From: Bradyrhizobium diazoefficiens
GTDB lineage: Bacteria > Pseudomonadota > Alphaproteobacteria > Rhizobiales > Xanthobacteraceae
Assembly (NCBI RefSeq): GCF_018131015.1
Contig: NZ_JAFCJJ010000027.1
Coordinates: forward strand, 1-64,000
Direction: 5' to 3'
Length of the DNA stretch: 64,000 nucleotides
The notes beneath the pieces were generated by a model, which was given only the letters and a program-made list of their open reading frames with translations, did no database searches and was not told the DNA's origin. Made by a program: the position numbers and the translations under genes. Numbering within the stretch: position 1 is the stretch's first letter; each line of letters starts with the position of its first letter. This document shows positions 50,134 to 59,632 of this stretch, in pieces.

Positions 50134-53100
50134 TCACCACGTGTCGATGCACGGCCGCTTCTTCCCGGTTCGCGCCTGCGGCTTCGGCACCGAGCGCAAT
50201 CCCGCCATGATCCAGCGCCGCGTCTCGGCAGGGTCGATGACGTTGTCGATCTCGAACACCGAGGCGATCGAGACCGCCTTGCCGTTGGCGTAGAGCTCGG
50301 CGACCTTGTTGCGGTAGTAGGTTTCGCGCTCCTCGGGGTCGGCGATCGCCTCCATCTCCTTGCGGAAGCCGAGGCGGACATAGCCTTCCAGGCCCATGCC
50401 GCCGAACTCGCCGGTCGGCCAGGCCGCGGTGAAGAACGAGGCATGGAAGCCGCCGCCGATCATCGATTGCGCCCCTAAGCCGTAGCCCTTGCGCAGCACG
50501 ATGCCGAACAACGGCACGGTGAGGCTCGCGCCGGTGACGAACATGCGCGAGACGTGGCGCACGATCGCGGTCTTCTCCGCCTCGGGGCCAACCATGAAGC
50601 CGGGCGTGTCGCAGAGCGAGACGATCGGAAGATCGAAGGCATCGCAAAGCTGGAGGAAGCGCGCGGCCTTGTCGCCGGCATCGGCGTCAATCGCGCCGCC
50701 GAGATGGCGCGGATTGTTGGCGATGAGGCCGAACGGCTTGCCCTCGATCCGGATCAGCGCGGTGATCATGCCGACGCCGTAGTCGCGGCGCAGCTCCAGC
50801 ACGGAGCCCTTGTCGGCGACGAGGTCGATCACATTGCGGATGTCGTAGACGCGCAGGCGATTCTCGGGAATCGCGCGGCGGAGCAGGCGCTGGTTGGCGG
50901 CTTCCCAGTCCGTCACCGCACCCTGGAAGTAGGACAGGTATTTCTGCGCGACGCGCGTCGCCTCTTCCTCGTCCTCGACCAGAATGTCGATGACGCCGTT
51001 GGGCGACTGGAACGAGACCGGGCCGACCTCGGCCGGATGGTAGACGCCGAGGCCGCCGCCCTCGATCATGGCCGGACCGCCCATGCCGATCGAGGCGTTC
51101 CTTGTGGCGATGATGACGTCGCAGCAGCCGAGCATCGCGGCATTGCCGGCGAAGCAATAGCCGGAGACGACACCGACGACGGGCACGAGGCCGGAGAGCC
51201 TTGCGAACTGCACGAAGGACGGACCGTCGAGGCCGGTCATGCCGAGCCGGTCGGTGTCGCCGGGCCGCCCGCCGCCGCCTTCGGCGTAGAACACCAGCGG
51301 CACGCGCCAGTCTTCCGCAAGCGTCAGCATGCGGTCGATCTTCTTGTGGTTCATGTGGCCCTGCGTGCCCGCGAGCACGGTGTAGTCGTAGGCCACGACG
51401 ATGCAGCGTCCACCCTCGGCGCCAAATTTCTCCGCATTGACGGTGGCAACGCCCATCACGAGGCCGTCGGCCGGCGTGTTCTTGATGAGATCGTCGAGCT
51501 TGCGCCGTCGCCGCTGCGCCGCGATCGCCAGGCTGCCATATTCCATGAACGAGCCGTCGTCGACGAGCTGCGCGACGTTCTCGCGCGCGGTGCGCTGGTT
51601 GGTGTTGCGGCGGCGTTCGACCGACGCCGGTCGGTTCGCATCGCTCGTGTTGGCCTGGCGCGCAATCAGCTCGGCGAGATCGGGGCGGATGTGGTCGAGA
51701 TCGATATCGGCTTCCGCGGCCGCGTGATCAGCCGCGACGTCGAGCGGCTCCAGATACATGATCGGCTCGCCATGCATCAGTGTGGCGCCGTCGCCGGCAA
51801 CGAGCTTCATGACGCGGCCGCCCTGCTCGGCCATGACCAGATGCTCCATCTTCATGGACTCGATCACGGCAAGCTGCTGACCGGGGCGCACGATCTCGCC
51901 CTCCTTCACCTGGATGGTGACGATGGTCCCCTGCAGGGGTGCTGCGACCATGACCGTGCCTTCAGGCACCGCCTCGACGATTTGTGCCTCGGCACCATGC
52001 GCGCCGCCTCGCTCGGTCGCGGCGAAATAAAGCGGTCTGGCGGCGCCGTCGGCGGCCTCGACGAGTTTGGCGATGTTGCGATCGATGAAGTCGGTCGCGA
52101 TCCGGTTGATCCTGAAATCGGGATGCGCGAGCACCGCCTGGAGGAAGGCGATGTTGGTGACGACGCCGTCGATCCGGAACTCGCGCAAGGCGCGCGAGGC
52201 TTTTGCAACCAGGTCGTGCCAGGCTTCGCCCGGCGTGTGCACGATGACCTTGGCCAGGAGTGAATCGAAGGCTGCGCTGGTCTTGTAGCCGGCATAACCA
52301 AAACTATCGACGCGGACGCCGGGGCCGGACGGTGGCTCGAACACGGCAAGCACGCCGCCGGTCGGATGCGTCGCCCCGAGTTCGTCCAGGGTCTCCATGT
52401 TGACGCGGAGCTGCATGGCATGGCCGCGCGGCCTCGGAATGGATTCTTGCGCAAGACCGAGCGAGGCGAGCGAGCTGCCGGCGGCGACCGCGAACTGGGC
52501 GCGAACGAGGTCGAGGCCGAGCACCTCCTCCGTCACGGTGTGCTCGACCTGGAGCCGCGGATTGGCCTCGATGAAGGCAAAGCTGTCGTCGGCGGTGCCG
52601 TCGACCAGGAACTCGAACGTGCCGAGATTGTCGTAGGCGGCGGCTGCCGCGAGCTGCTTCGCCGCCGCGATGATGCGGCCGCGCAGCGGATCGCCCAGCG
52701 AGGGGCTCGGCGCCACCTCGATCAGCTTCTGGTGCCGGCGCTGGATCGTGCATTCGCGCTCCCAGAGATGGGAGATGGCGCCATGGCGGTCGCCGATGAT
52801 CTGCACCTCGATGTGACGGGCTTGCCGGATCAGCCGCTCGGCATAGACGCCGTCGAAGCCGAAGGCTGCCCTGGCCTCGGACTGACAGCGCGCGTAGGCC
52901 TCCGCGAGGTCGGATGCGTTCTCCACCACGCGCATGCCGCGGCCGCCACCGCCGGCCATCGCCTTGATCACGATCGCAGCGTCCCTGCCGAGGGATTCGA
53001 AGAACGCCTTGATCTCCTCGAGGCTCGAAGGGCCGCTGGTTCCGGCGATGATCGGCACGCCGCAGCGCCTGGCCAGTTGCCGGGCCGCCACCTTGTCGCC

Positions 53101-53439
53101 GAACAGTTCGAGTGCTGCGGGTTTGGGTCCGACAAAGACCAGGCCTGCAGCCGCGCACGCCTTGGCAAACGCAGCGTTCTCGCTGAGGAACCCGTAGCCG
53201 GGATGCACGGCATCGCAGCCGGCACTCGCTGCCGCACTCACCACCGCGTCGATGTCGAGATAGGCGCGCGCGCCGCGGCCGGGGATCTCGACCACCTCGT
53301 CGGCCACACGCGCATGCAGCGACAAGGCGTCGTCCGCCGGGTGGATCGCGACCGTCGCAATGCCGGCGTCGGCCGCGGCGCGGGCGATGCGGATGGCGAT
53401 CTCGCCACGATTGGCGATCAGGAGTTTCTTGAACGACAT
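50134..53439 (-). CDS. Single-chain biotin-dependent acyl-CoA carboxylase (BC-BCCP-CT)
   Basis: A 1101-residue protein with all three carboxylase components on one chain: biotin carboxylase (about 1-450, KKLLIANRGEIAIRIAR, ATP loop AGGGGRGM), biotin carrier domain (about 500-565, biotinylation motif ESMKMEH with Lys530), and a full carboxyltransferase (about 600-1101, GARENVAQL-like start, GGHCFAG-type loops). The order matches the single-chain long-chain acyl-CoA carboxylases described from Mycobacterium avium and Rhodopseudomonas palustris rather than the usual two-subunit enzymes. It would carboxylate an acyl-CoA with ATP and bicarbonate. The ATG at 53439 has GGAGA before it. Substrate chain length cannot be seen. 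Confidence 0.9.
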   Translation of the reverse strand: MSFKKLLIANRGEIAIRIARAAADAGIATVAIHPADDALSLHARVADEVVEIPGRGARAYLDIDAVVSAAASAGCDAVHPGYGFLSENAAFAKACAAAGLVFVGPKPAALELFGDKVAARQLARRCGVPIIAGTSGPSSLEEIKAFFESLGRDAAIVIKAMAGGGGRGMRVVENASDLAEAYARCQSEARAAFGFDGVYAERLIRQARHIEVQIIGDRHGAISHLWERECTIQRRHQKLIEVAPSPSLGDPLRGRIIAAAKQLAAAAAYDNLGTFEFLVDGTADDSFAFIEANPRLQVEHTVTEEVLGLDLVRAQFAVAAGSSLASLGLAQESIPRPRGHAMQLRVNMETLDELGATHPTGGVLAVFEPPSGPGVRVDSFGYAGYKTSAAFDSLLAKVIVHTPGEAWHDLVAKASRALREFRIDGVVTNIAFLQAVLAHPDFRINRIATDFIDRNIAKLVEAADGAARPLYFAATERGGAHGAEAQIVEAVPEGTVMVAAPLQGTIVTIQVKEGEIVRPGQQLAVIESMKMEHLVMAEQGGRVMKLVAGDGATLMHGEPIMYLEPLDVAADHAAAEADIDLDHIRPDLAELIARQANTSDANRPASVERRRNTNQRTARENVAQLVDDGSFMEYGSLAIAAQRRRRKLDDLIKNTPADGLVMGVATVNAEKFGAEGGRCIVVAYDYTVLAGTQGHMNHKKIDRMLTLAEDWRVPLVFYAEGGGGRPGDTDRLGMTGLDGPSFVQFARLSGLVPVVGVVSGYCFAGNAAMLGCCDVIIATRNASIGMGGPAMIEGGGLGVYHPAEVGPVSFQSPNGVIDILVEDEEEATRVAQKYLSYFQGAVTDWEAANQRLLRRAIPENRLRVYDIRNVIDLVADKGSVLELRRDYGVGMITALIRIEGKPFGLIANNPRHLGGAIDADAGDKAARFLQLCDAFDLPIVSLCDTPGFMVGPEAEKTAIVRHVSRMFVTGASLTVPLFGIVLRKGYGLGAQSMIGGGFHASFFTAAWPTGEFGGMGLEGYVRLGFRKEMEAIADPEERETYYRNKVAELYANGKAVSIASVFEIDNVIDPAETRRWIMAGLRSVPKPQARTGKKRPCIDTW

Positions 53440-53588
53440 GCGAGCGGTCTCCATGCCCGCGCGATCGCGCGGGGTCGGCAGGTTATCCTGCTTCTTCACT
53501 TTAACCGAGGTCGTCAAGAGCGCGGAAGCCGGTCACGCTGACCGCTCCCGCATGCCGGAATAATATCAGCCCGGCGCGCGCTGCATTG

Positions 53589-55283
53589 CTAGGCCGCCCG
53601 TACGCCCGCCACGAAGGCGCTGACTTCGTCCTGCAGGGACTGCAGCTTCTGCGTCAGCCGGCCGCTCGATTGCAGCACCTGACCGGCAGCCTGCCCCGTT
53701 TCCGCCGTCGCGTCGGTGACCCCCGAGATGTTCTGCGAGACCTGGTCGGTGCCGGAGGCCGCCTCCCGCACGCTGTGGGCGATCGCCTGCGTGGCGGCGC
53801 CCTGCTCCCCGACCGCAGCCGCGATCGACGAGGAGATCTCGTTGACCTCCATAATGGTCTTGCGGATGCTCTCGATGTTGCCGACGACCTGGTTGGTCTC
53901 GGCCTGGATCGCGGTGATCTGCGCGCCGATCTCGTCGGTGGCCTTGGCGGTCTGGGTCGCCAGCGACTTCACCTCGCTTGCGACCACCGCAAAGCCCTTG
54001 CCGGCTTCGCCCGCGCGCGCCGCCTCGATGGTGGCGTTGAGCGCAAGCAAATTGGTCTGCGATGCGATCTGGTTGATGAGGTCGATGACCTCGCCGATCT
54101 TGTGCGCGGCGGTGGCAAGCCCCTGCACGGTGTCGTTGGTGCGCTGGCCGTCGGCGGCCGCCTTGTCGGCGACGGAGGCCGCCCGCGCGACACGCTGGCT
54201 GATCTCGGAGATCGAGGACGACAGCTGGCCGGCGGCGGAGGCCACCGTCTGCACGTTGCTCGAGGCCTGCTGGCAGGCGGTGGCGACGAAGCTCGCGCGG
54301 TCGGTCGCCTTGTTCGCGGTCTCCGACATGCCCTGGGCCGCCTGCTGCATCTCGCGCGCCTCATTGAAGACATCGCGGACGACGGCCTGGACGCTCGCCT
54401 CGAACTTGGTGGCGAGATCGGCCATGGTCTTGTGCTTCTCGTCGTCGGCCTTGCGCTTCAGCTCGTCCTGCTCGGCATGCATCTGGCGCACGGCCGACGC
54501 ATTGTCCTTGAACACGGCGAGCGCCTTGGCGAGCCCGCCGACCTCGTCGCGGCGATTGGTGTAGGGCACGTCAAACGCGCTGTCGCCCGCGGCGAGACGC
54601 TCGGTCAGCGCGGTGATCTTCGCGAGCGGCTGGGTCACGCTGCGGCCGATCACGAAGGACGCTCCGAGCACGAGCACGAAGACCACAAGGCACACCAGCC
54701 CGAACGTCGTCGTCGCCTGGCGGAACGCGACATCGACGTCATCGAGATAGATTCCGGTGCCGATGATCCAGCCCCATGGCGCAAAGCCCTTCACATAGGA
54801 GATTTTCGCGACCGGCTTGTCGAAGCCCGGCTTCGGCCAGAGGTAGCTGTAAAATCCGGCGCCCTGCTTCTTGACGACGTCGACGAAGCCCACGAACAGC
54901 GCGTTGCCTTCGGGATCCTTCATTCCGGAGAGATCCTTGCCGTCGAGCTCGGGCTTGATCGGATGCATGATCATCTTCGGGGCCATGTCGTTGACCCAGA
55001 AGTACTCGACCTTGTCGTAGCGCAGGCTCTTGAGCTCAGCGATCGCGGCGGCCTGGGCCTGCTCGCGGGAGAGCTTTCCCTCGCTTTCGAGCTTCTGGGA
55101 ATGCATCAGGATGCCGTAGCCGATATCCACCATGTGCTGGGTCTTGGCCTGGCGGTCGGTCATCATCTGGGCGCGCAGGGTCGAGAGCGCGATCGGCACC
55201 AGCGCGATCATGCCGACCAGGCTGATGCCGACGATCAGGACCAGCTTGAAGCTGCTGCGGGAGAACATCATCAACGCTCGCAT
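53589..55283 (-). CDS. Methyl-accepting chemotaxis protein with Cache sensor
   Basis: A 564-residue chemoreceptor. After one transmembrane helix (about 12-35) comes a periplasmic single-Cache (Cache_2) domain (about 40-185, DKVEYFWVNDMAPKMIMHP, DLSGMKDPEGNALF), a second helix (about 190-212), HAMP (RSVTQPLAKITALTERLA), and a signalling hairpin whose tip reads IDLINQIASQTNLLALNATIEAARAGE in pieces. The ATG at 55283 gives a short extension; 55268 is an alternative. The ligand is unknown; Cache_2 receptors often sense organic acids. It is monocistronic and divergent from the GGDEF gene. Confidence 0.92.
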   Translation of the reverse strand: MRALMMFSRSSFKLVLIVGISLVGMIALVPIALSTLRAQMMTDRQAKTQHMVDIGYGILMHSQKLESEGKLSREQAQAAAIAELKSLRYDKVEYFWVNDMAPKMIMHPIKPELDGKDLSGMKDPEGNALFVGFVDVVKKQGAGFYSYLWPKPGFDKPVAKISYVKGFAPWGWIIGTGIYLDDVDVAFRQATTTFGLVCLVVFVLVLGASFVIGRSVTQPLAKITALTERLAAGDSAFDVPYTNRRDEVGGLAKALAVFKDNASAVRQMHAEQDELKRKADDEKHKTMADLATKFEASVQAVVRDVFNEAREMQQAAQGMSETANKATDRASFVATACQQASSNVQTVASAAGQLSSSISEISQRVARAASVADKAAADGQRTNDTVQGLATAAHKIGEVIDLINQIASQTNLLALNATIEAARAGEAGKGFAVVASEVKSLATQTAKATDEIGAQITAIQAETNQVVGNIESIRKTIMEVNEISSSIAAAVGEQGAATQAIAHSVREAASGTDQVSQNISGVTDATAETGQAAGQVLQSSGRLTQKLQSLQDEVSAFVAGVRAA

Positions 55284-55441
55284 TATTTGGCAGAATAGAC
55301 ATGCAACTTTATCCTGCCGTGCCTTAGTAAAGCTTTAAGGGTCCGGGCGTCTCAAAACCCCGTAGAACTACGCGGAGCGGGCCATGGCTCAATTTGGCGT
55401 TAATCGACTAGCGCAAAGGCTGCGGGAGGAGAGCCAGACAG

Positions 55442-56656
55442 ATGCTGATCAAGCCTGAAACCGAAGCCCGCCGCCTCGACGCAATCGCCTCGCTCGACAT
55501 CCTCGACACGCCGCGGGAACCGGCATTCGACCGCCTGACCGTGCTGTGCCGGAGGATTTTTTCCGCGCCGATGTCGACGATCACCTTGATCGACGGCCAC
55601 CGGCAATGGTTCAAGGCCGAGGTCGGCATGGCCGACCGCGACACCGATCGCCGGCCAGCGCTGTGCAATTACGCGATCGCGCAGGACACGCCGCTGGTCA
55701 TCCCCGACACTCATGACGACCCGCGCTTCACGGACAACGTCTTCGTGTACGGACGTCCCTTCATCCGCTTCTATGCCGGCGCGCAGCTCAGGATCTCCGG
55801 CGTCAACATCGGCACGCTCTGCGTCATGGACACGAAGCCACGCCAGTTCGACGCCGAGGCGCTGGCGATCCTGACCGATCTCGCGGCGATCGCCGTCGAC
55901 GAGCTGCTGCTGCGCAATCTCAGCATGCAGGACAATCTGACCGGCGCGCTGTCGCGCCGCGCCTTCCGCGCGGAGGCGGAGCGCCTGTCCGCGCTCGCCA
56001 ACAGGCACGGCCATTCGCTGACGCTCGCGGTGCTCGACGTCGATCACTTCAAGCAGGTCAACGACACCTATGGCCACGCTGTCGGCGACGCCGTGCTGGC
56101 GTCGGTGATCGCGACCTGCCGCGACAGCCTGCGCGGCTCCGACATCATCGGCCGCATCGGCGGCGAGGAATTCGCCATCCTGCTGCCGCACACCGACCTT
56201 GCGAGCGGCATGGCCGCGATCGAGAAGGCGCGCCTCGCCATCGCCGCGCACAAGGTCGAAACGCCGTGCGGACCGGTGCCGGTGACCTGCAGCTTGGGGG
56301 CGGCATCGCTGCTTCCAGGACAACATTTCGACGACGCCCTGCGCAATGCCGATCTCGCGATGTATTCGGCCAAGAAGGCGGGTCGCAACCGGTCCATCGC
56401 CTGGGTCGACCCGGCCCCATCGATCTCGCCGGCGCGCCGGCGCGTGTTCAAGGCCGGCCAGATCACCTTCAATTCGGGCCGCTCGACCTTCGACTGCACC
56501 GTGCGCGCGCTGTCCGAGGGCGAGGCCACCGTCGAGGTGATCTCGACCGCCGATCTGCCGGGCCAGTTCAAGCTCGCGATTGCGAGCGACGGCTTCTCCC
56601 GCGCCTGCCGGATGGTGTCCAAGTCGGACAACAGGATCGACGTCGCTTTCGTCTGA
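55442..56656 (+). CDS. GAF-GGDEF-PilZ diguanylate cyclase
   Basis: A 404-residue protein. A GAF domain (about 15-160, DILDTPREPAFDRLT, VIPDTHDDPRFTDN) precedes a GGDEF domain (about 165-315) with an intact GGEEF site at residues 240-244 and the inhibitory RGSD I-site just before it, so it is probably an active and product-regulated diguanylate cyclase. The last 75 residues resemble a PilZ domain (ARRRVFKAGQITF ... NRIDVAFV), a cyclic-di-GMP receptor module, starting with the arginine-rich motif. Synthesis and sensing of the same messenger in one chain is an unusual combination. Divergent from the Cache chemoreceptor. Confidence 0.85.
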   Translation: MLIKPETEARRLDAIASLDILDTPREPAFDRLTVLCRRIFSAPMSTITLIDGHRQWFKAEVGMADRDTDRRPALCNYAIAQDTPLVIPDTHDDPRFTDNVFVYGRPFIRFYAGAQLRISGVNIGTLCVMDTKPRQFDAEALAILTDLAAIAVDELLLRNLSMQDNLTGALSRRAFRAEAERLSALANRHGHSLTLAVLDVDHFKQVNDTYGHAVGDAVLASVIATCRDSLRGSDIIGRIGGEEFAILLPHTDLASGMAAIEKARLAIAAHKVETPCGPVPVTCSLGAASLLPGQHFDDALRNADLAMYSAKKAGRNRSIAWVDPAPSISPARRRVFKAGQITFNSGRSTFDCTVRALSEGEATVEVISTADLPGQFKLAIASDGFSRACRMVSKSDNRIDVAFV

Positions 56657-56793
56657 GCGCAGCTTCGCTTCTCGAGCACGAGATAGATGGTGTGCGCGGC
56701 TATCCTGCGCAGCCCGGCCCCTCTTGAGAATTGCCGACAGGAAGGGTCTGATGGGCTGCGGAGGAAGCCTCCGGAGAGCCGAGGACCAGCGGC

Positions 56794-57165
56794 ATGACCA
56801 TGTCGGTCGAGCAATTGTGGAGCCTGCCGGAAACGGCGCTGATCGGCGCCTATGCCGAGGCCCGGCGGCGCTATGCGGAGAAGAAGTTCGAGCGCGACAC
56901 CCAGCGGGCGCGGCTCGAATGGATGCGCGCAAGGCTTTTCGTCAACACGCCGGGAAACGTGACGGAGCGCAAGATAGCGGTCGACGTCTCCGAAGAGCTG
57001 GCGCGCAAGGGCCAGGAGGTGCGCGAGATGACGCGCGATCTCGACATGCTGAAGATCGACGTGGACGTGATCGACACCATGATCAGGTTGCGCGGCGCGC
57101 ACGGCGCTGCGCCGGCCCATGCCGAGGAGGCCTCCGAGAAGCCCGTCGGGCCAGAGGCGGAGTGA
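56794..57165 (+). CDS. Coiled-coil small protein, unknown function
   Basis: A 123-residue acidic-basic helical protein (SLPETALIGAYAEARRRYAEKK, VREMTRDLDMLKIDVDVIDTM) with a disordered Ala/Glu-rich tail. No membrane segment or signal. It lies 137 bp after the GGDEF gene and is convergent with the second chemoreceptor, 9 bp away. The long continuous helix suggests a coiled-coil dimer. No function known. Confidence 0.6.
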   Translation: MTMSVEQLWSLPETALIGAYAEARRRYAEKKFERDTQRARLEWMRARLFVNTPGNVTERKIAVDVSEELARKGQEVREMTRDLDMLKIDVDVIDTMIRLRGAHGAAPAHAEEASEKPVGPEAE

Positions 57166-57174
57166 GATGGCGGA

Positions 57175-58872
57175 TCAGGCCACCTTGACGTCAGCGAGGA
57201 ACTGATCGACCTCGCGCTCGAGGATTGCGGATTGCTGCGACAGATGTTCGGCGGCGGTGCGGACCTGGTCGGCAACGCTCGAGCTTTCCAGCACCGCGGC
57301 ACTCACGCCGCCGATGTTGCTCGACACCTCCTGCGTGCCGGATGCCGCCTGCTGGACGTTGCGCGCGATTTCCTTGGTGGCGGCACCCTGCTGCTCGACG
57401 GCCGATGCGATGCCGGTCGAGACCTGGTGGATCTGGCCGATGATGCGGGCAATCTCGTCGATGGCGGCGACTGCGCCGCCGGACGAACGCTGGATCCCGT
57501 CGATCTGCCGCGCAATTTCGTCGGTGGCCTTCGCGGTCTGGGTCGCCAGCGACTTCACCTCGGACGCCACCACGGCAAAGCCCCTGCCTGCCTCGCCAGC
57601 CCGCGCCGCTTCGATCGTAGCATTGAGCGCCAACAGGTTGGTCTGCGAGGCGATGGCGTTGATGAGTTCGACGACCTTGCCGATCTCCTGCACGCCCTGG
57701 GCGAGGTCGGCGATGATCGACGAGCTGCGATTGGCGCCATCCACCGCCTGATGCGCGATCTGGGCCGACTGCTGCACTTGCCGGGAGATCTCGTTGATCG
57801 AGACGGCCAGTTCCTCGGCGGCGGAGGCGACCGTCTGCACATTGGTGGACGCCTCCTCGGAGGCGGATGCGACGGCGACGCTGCGGTCGCCTGCCTCGTC
57901 GGCAGCCCTGGTCACGGTACCAGCCGCCTGCGCGATCTGACCGGCCGCGTCGCCGAGATTTGCGACGACGCCGCCGATCTTCTCCTCGAAGCTCTGCATG
58001 CGTCCTTCGAGCCGCTGCGAACGCGCCGTCTTCGCGGCCTGCTCTTCGTCCTGCACGGCGGCGAGCCGCCGCGCCTCGACCGCATTGTCGCGAAACACCA
58101 GCAGCGCCTTGGCCATTTCGCCGACCTCGTCGGCGCGATCCGCCGCCGGCAGCGCCGAATCGAGATCGCCGACGGCCAGCCGGCGCATCGCGGCCGTCAT
58201 GTTCCTGATCGGGACCGAGATCAGGCGGCTGAAGAACACGCCGATGCCGAGCGATGCAGCGATCACGGCGATTGCGGCGACCCCGATCACCAGCATGATG
58301 TTGCTCGTGGTGGCCGTCGCCTCCTTCGTCACGGCATCGTTGGCCGCGACCGCCGCATCGACGAACCTGGAGATCGCCTTTTCGGCGAGACCAAACTTCT
58401 GCTCGGCGTCGTTCATGAACATGGTGGCGTTGAAGGCGTCCTCCTCGACCGAATCGGCCGGGAGCTGCGCCGCCTTGATGTAGTTGTCCAGCGCCTGCCG
58501 CGTCTCCTCGATCAGGCGGGGCTCGATCGGCAGACCGCCACCGGCCGCGCCCGCCATGATCTTCTTCGCCTGTCCCATCGCCTGAAGCGCTTCATTCTTG
58601 GAAGCTCCGACGATCTTCACCTCGACACTCTGGGACTTGAGGTTGATGGCCCGGTAGAGCAAGCCGTGCGCCCGGGAAAACTCGATGCGGGTATCGCGAG
58701 CAGAACTCATCAATGCCACACCGGCATTTTTCAGCTCGATGGCTTTCTCGACGACGGCGTAGCTCCACCAGAACATGCCGACGACCGCGACGACAGCCAA
58801 CGCGCTGATCGAAGACGACACAAGTGATTTCGTCGCGATCGACGCGTTGACCAGCATTTTCATCATCGTCAT
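57175..58872 (-). CDS. Methyl-accepting chemotaxis protein (helical sensor)
   Basis: A 565-residue chemoreceptor. Two transmembrane helices (about 12-34 and 186-210) border an all-helical periplasmic region (AKKIMAGAAGGGLPIEPRL, GAALD-type helices), unlike the Cache fold of its neighbour receptor; then HAMP (RLISVPIRNMTAAMRRLA), a signalling domain (VELINAIASQTNLLALNA) and a C-terminal segment. Two upstream Met codons make the start uncertain by a few residues; 58872 is used. A periplasmic Cache protein gene ends 26 bp before it and shares its strand, so they form an operon. Confidence 0.9.
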   Translation of the reverse strand: MTMMKMLVNASIATKSLVSSSISALAVVAVVGMFWWSYAVVEKAIELKNAGVALMSSARDTRIEFSRAHGLLYRAINLKSQSVEVKIVGASKNEALQAMGQAKKIMAGAAGGGLPIEPRLIEETRQALDNYIKAAQLPADSVEEDAFNATMFMNDAEQKFGLAEKAISRFVDAAVAANDAVTKEATATTSNIMLVIGVAAIAVIAASLGIGVFFSRLISVPIRNMTAAMRRLAVGDLDSALPAADRADEVGEMAKALLVFRDNAVEARRLAAVQDEEQAAKTARSQRLEGRMQSFEEKIGGVVANLGDAAGQIAQAAGTVTRAADEAGDRSVAVASASEEASTNVQTVASAAEELAVSINEISRQVQQSAQIAHQAVDGANRSSSIIADLAQGVQEIGKVVELINAIASQTNLLALNATIEAARAGEAGRGFAVVASEVKSLATQTAKATDEIARQIDGIQRSSGGAVAAIDEIARIIGQIHQVSTGIASAVEQQGAATKEIARNVQQAASGTQEVSSNIGGVSAAVLESSSVADQVRTAAEHLSQQSAILEREVDQFLADVKVA

Positions 58873-58898
58873 CCAGATCGAAGGAGGCCTGCGCGGTC

Positions 58899-59351
58899 TC
58901 AGTTCGCGTAGGCGCCGACCACGACGACGGTCTCGCCGACACGAACGATAAAGGCCGTCTTCTTTTCGACCGCCTTGGACACCGGGTTCTGCCACTTGTA
59001 GCTGACCCAGTCGGATTCCTTCACCGCGACGACGTCCTGGATGAAGGCCTTGCCGTCGACGTCCCGGAGTTCGATCAGGGGCTTGCCGATCAGCGGCGCA
59101 CTGACGCCATGCGACAGCACCTTGCCGCCGTTGTCGAGGACATAGACGTACAGATCGCGATCATGGAAGGTCGGTTCATCCTTGGTCTGGAAGAGCGCGA
59201 AGGACTTTTCCGGACCGTTCGCCTTCAGATAGTCTGCGGCCTTCAAGGCCATCGCCTTCGCCTCGTCGGGCGAGGCATTGTTGGCGGCTTGGATGGGCGC
59301 GGTCGCGGCGAACATCACCAGCGAGAGCACGAGAGCAGCAAGGCGTTTCAT
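58899..59351 (-). CDS. Soluble periplasmic Cache domain protein
   Basis: A 150-residue exported protein. After a signal peptide (about 1-22, ending PIQAANN) it consists of one single-Cache domain (EKSFALFQTKDEPTFHDRDLYVYVLDN, LIELRDVDGKAFIQDVV, ending VGETVVVVGAYAN). No membrane anchor follows, so it is expected free in the periplasm. It is the first gene of a pair with the helical-sensor chemoreceptor, so it may bind a ligand and dock to that receptor. AGGAAT lies before the ATG. Stand-alone Cache proteins also occur as partners of histidine kinases. Confidence 0.88.
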   Translation of the reverse strand: MKRLAALVLSLVMFAATAPIQAANNASPDEAKAMALKAADYLKANGPEKSFALFQTKDEPTFHDRDLYVYVLDNGGKVLSHGVSAPLIGKPLIELRDVDGKAFIQDVVAVKESDWVSYKWQNPVSKAVEKKTAFIVRVGETVVVVGAYAN

Positions 59352-59632
59352 GGAATGATTCCTCGTTTCGTTTGTTCCGCATTGGTATTGCGGCGCATCT
59401 GAACGATAAGTTACTTCTGCGGACGGCGAGGTATTCAGTCGCATCCGGTGAATTACGTCCGGGATTTCCGCAAAATTGGCGTCCACTCCCCGAAGACGCT
59501 GCCCTAGATACGGCCGGCGCTGCCATCATCGGGTAGAACGATCCAAGAAATCGCGATAAGGTTGTCGCCGCGACAGGTCGGGCTGCATCACCAGTGTCGC
59601 AGTCCTGGGCCGTTGTCGCGCAGGGGGCAAAA

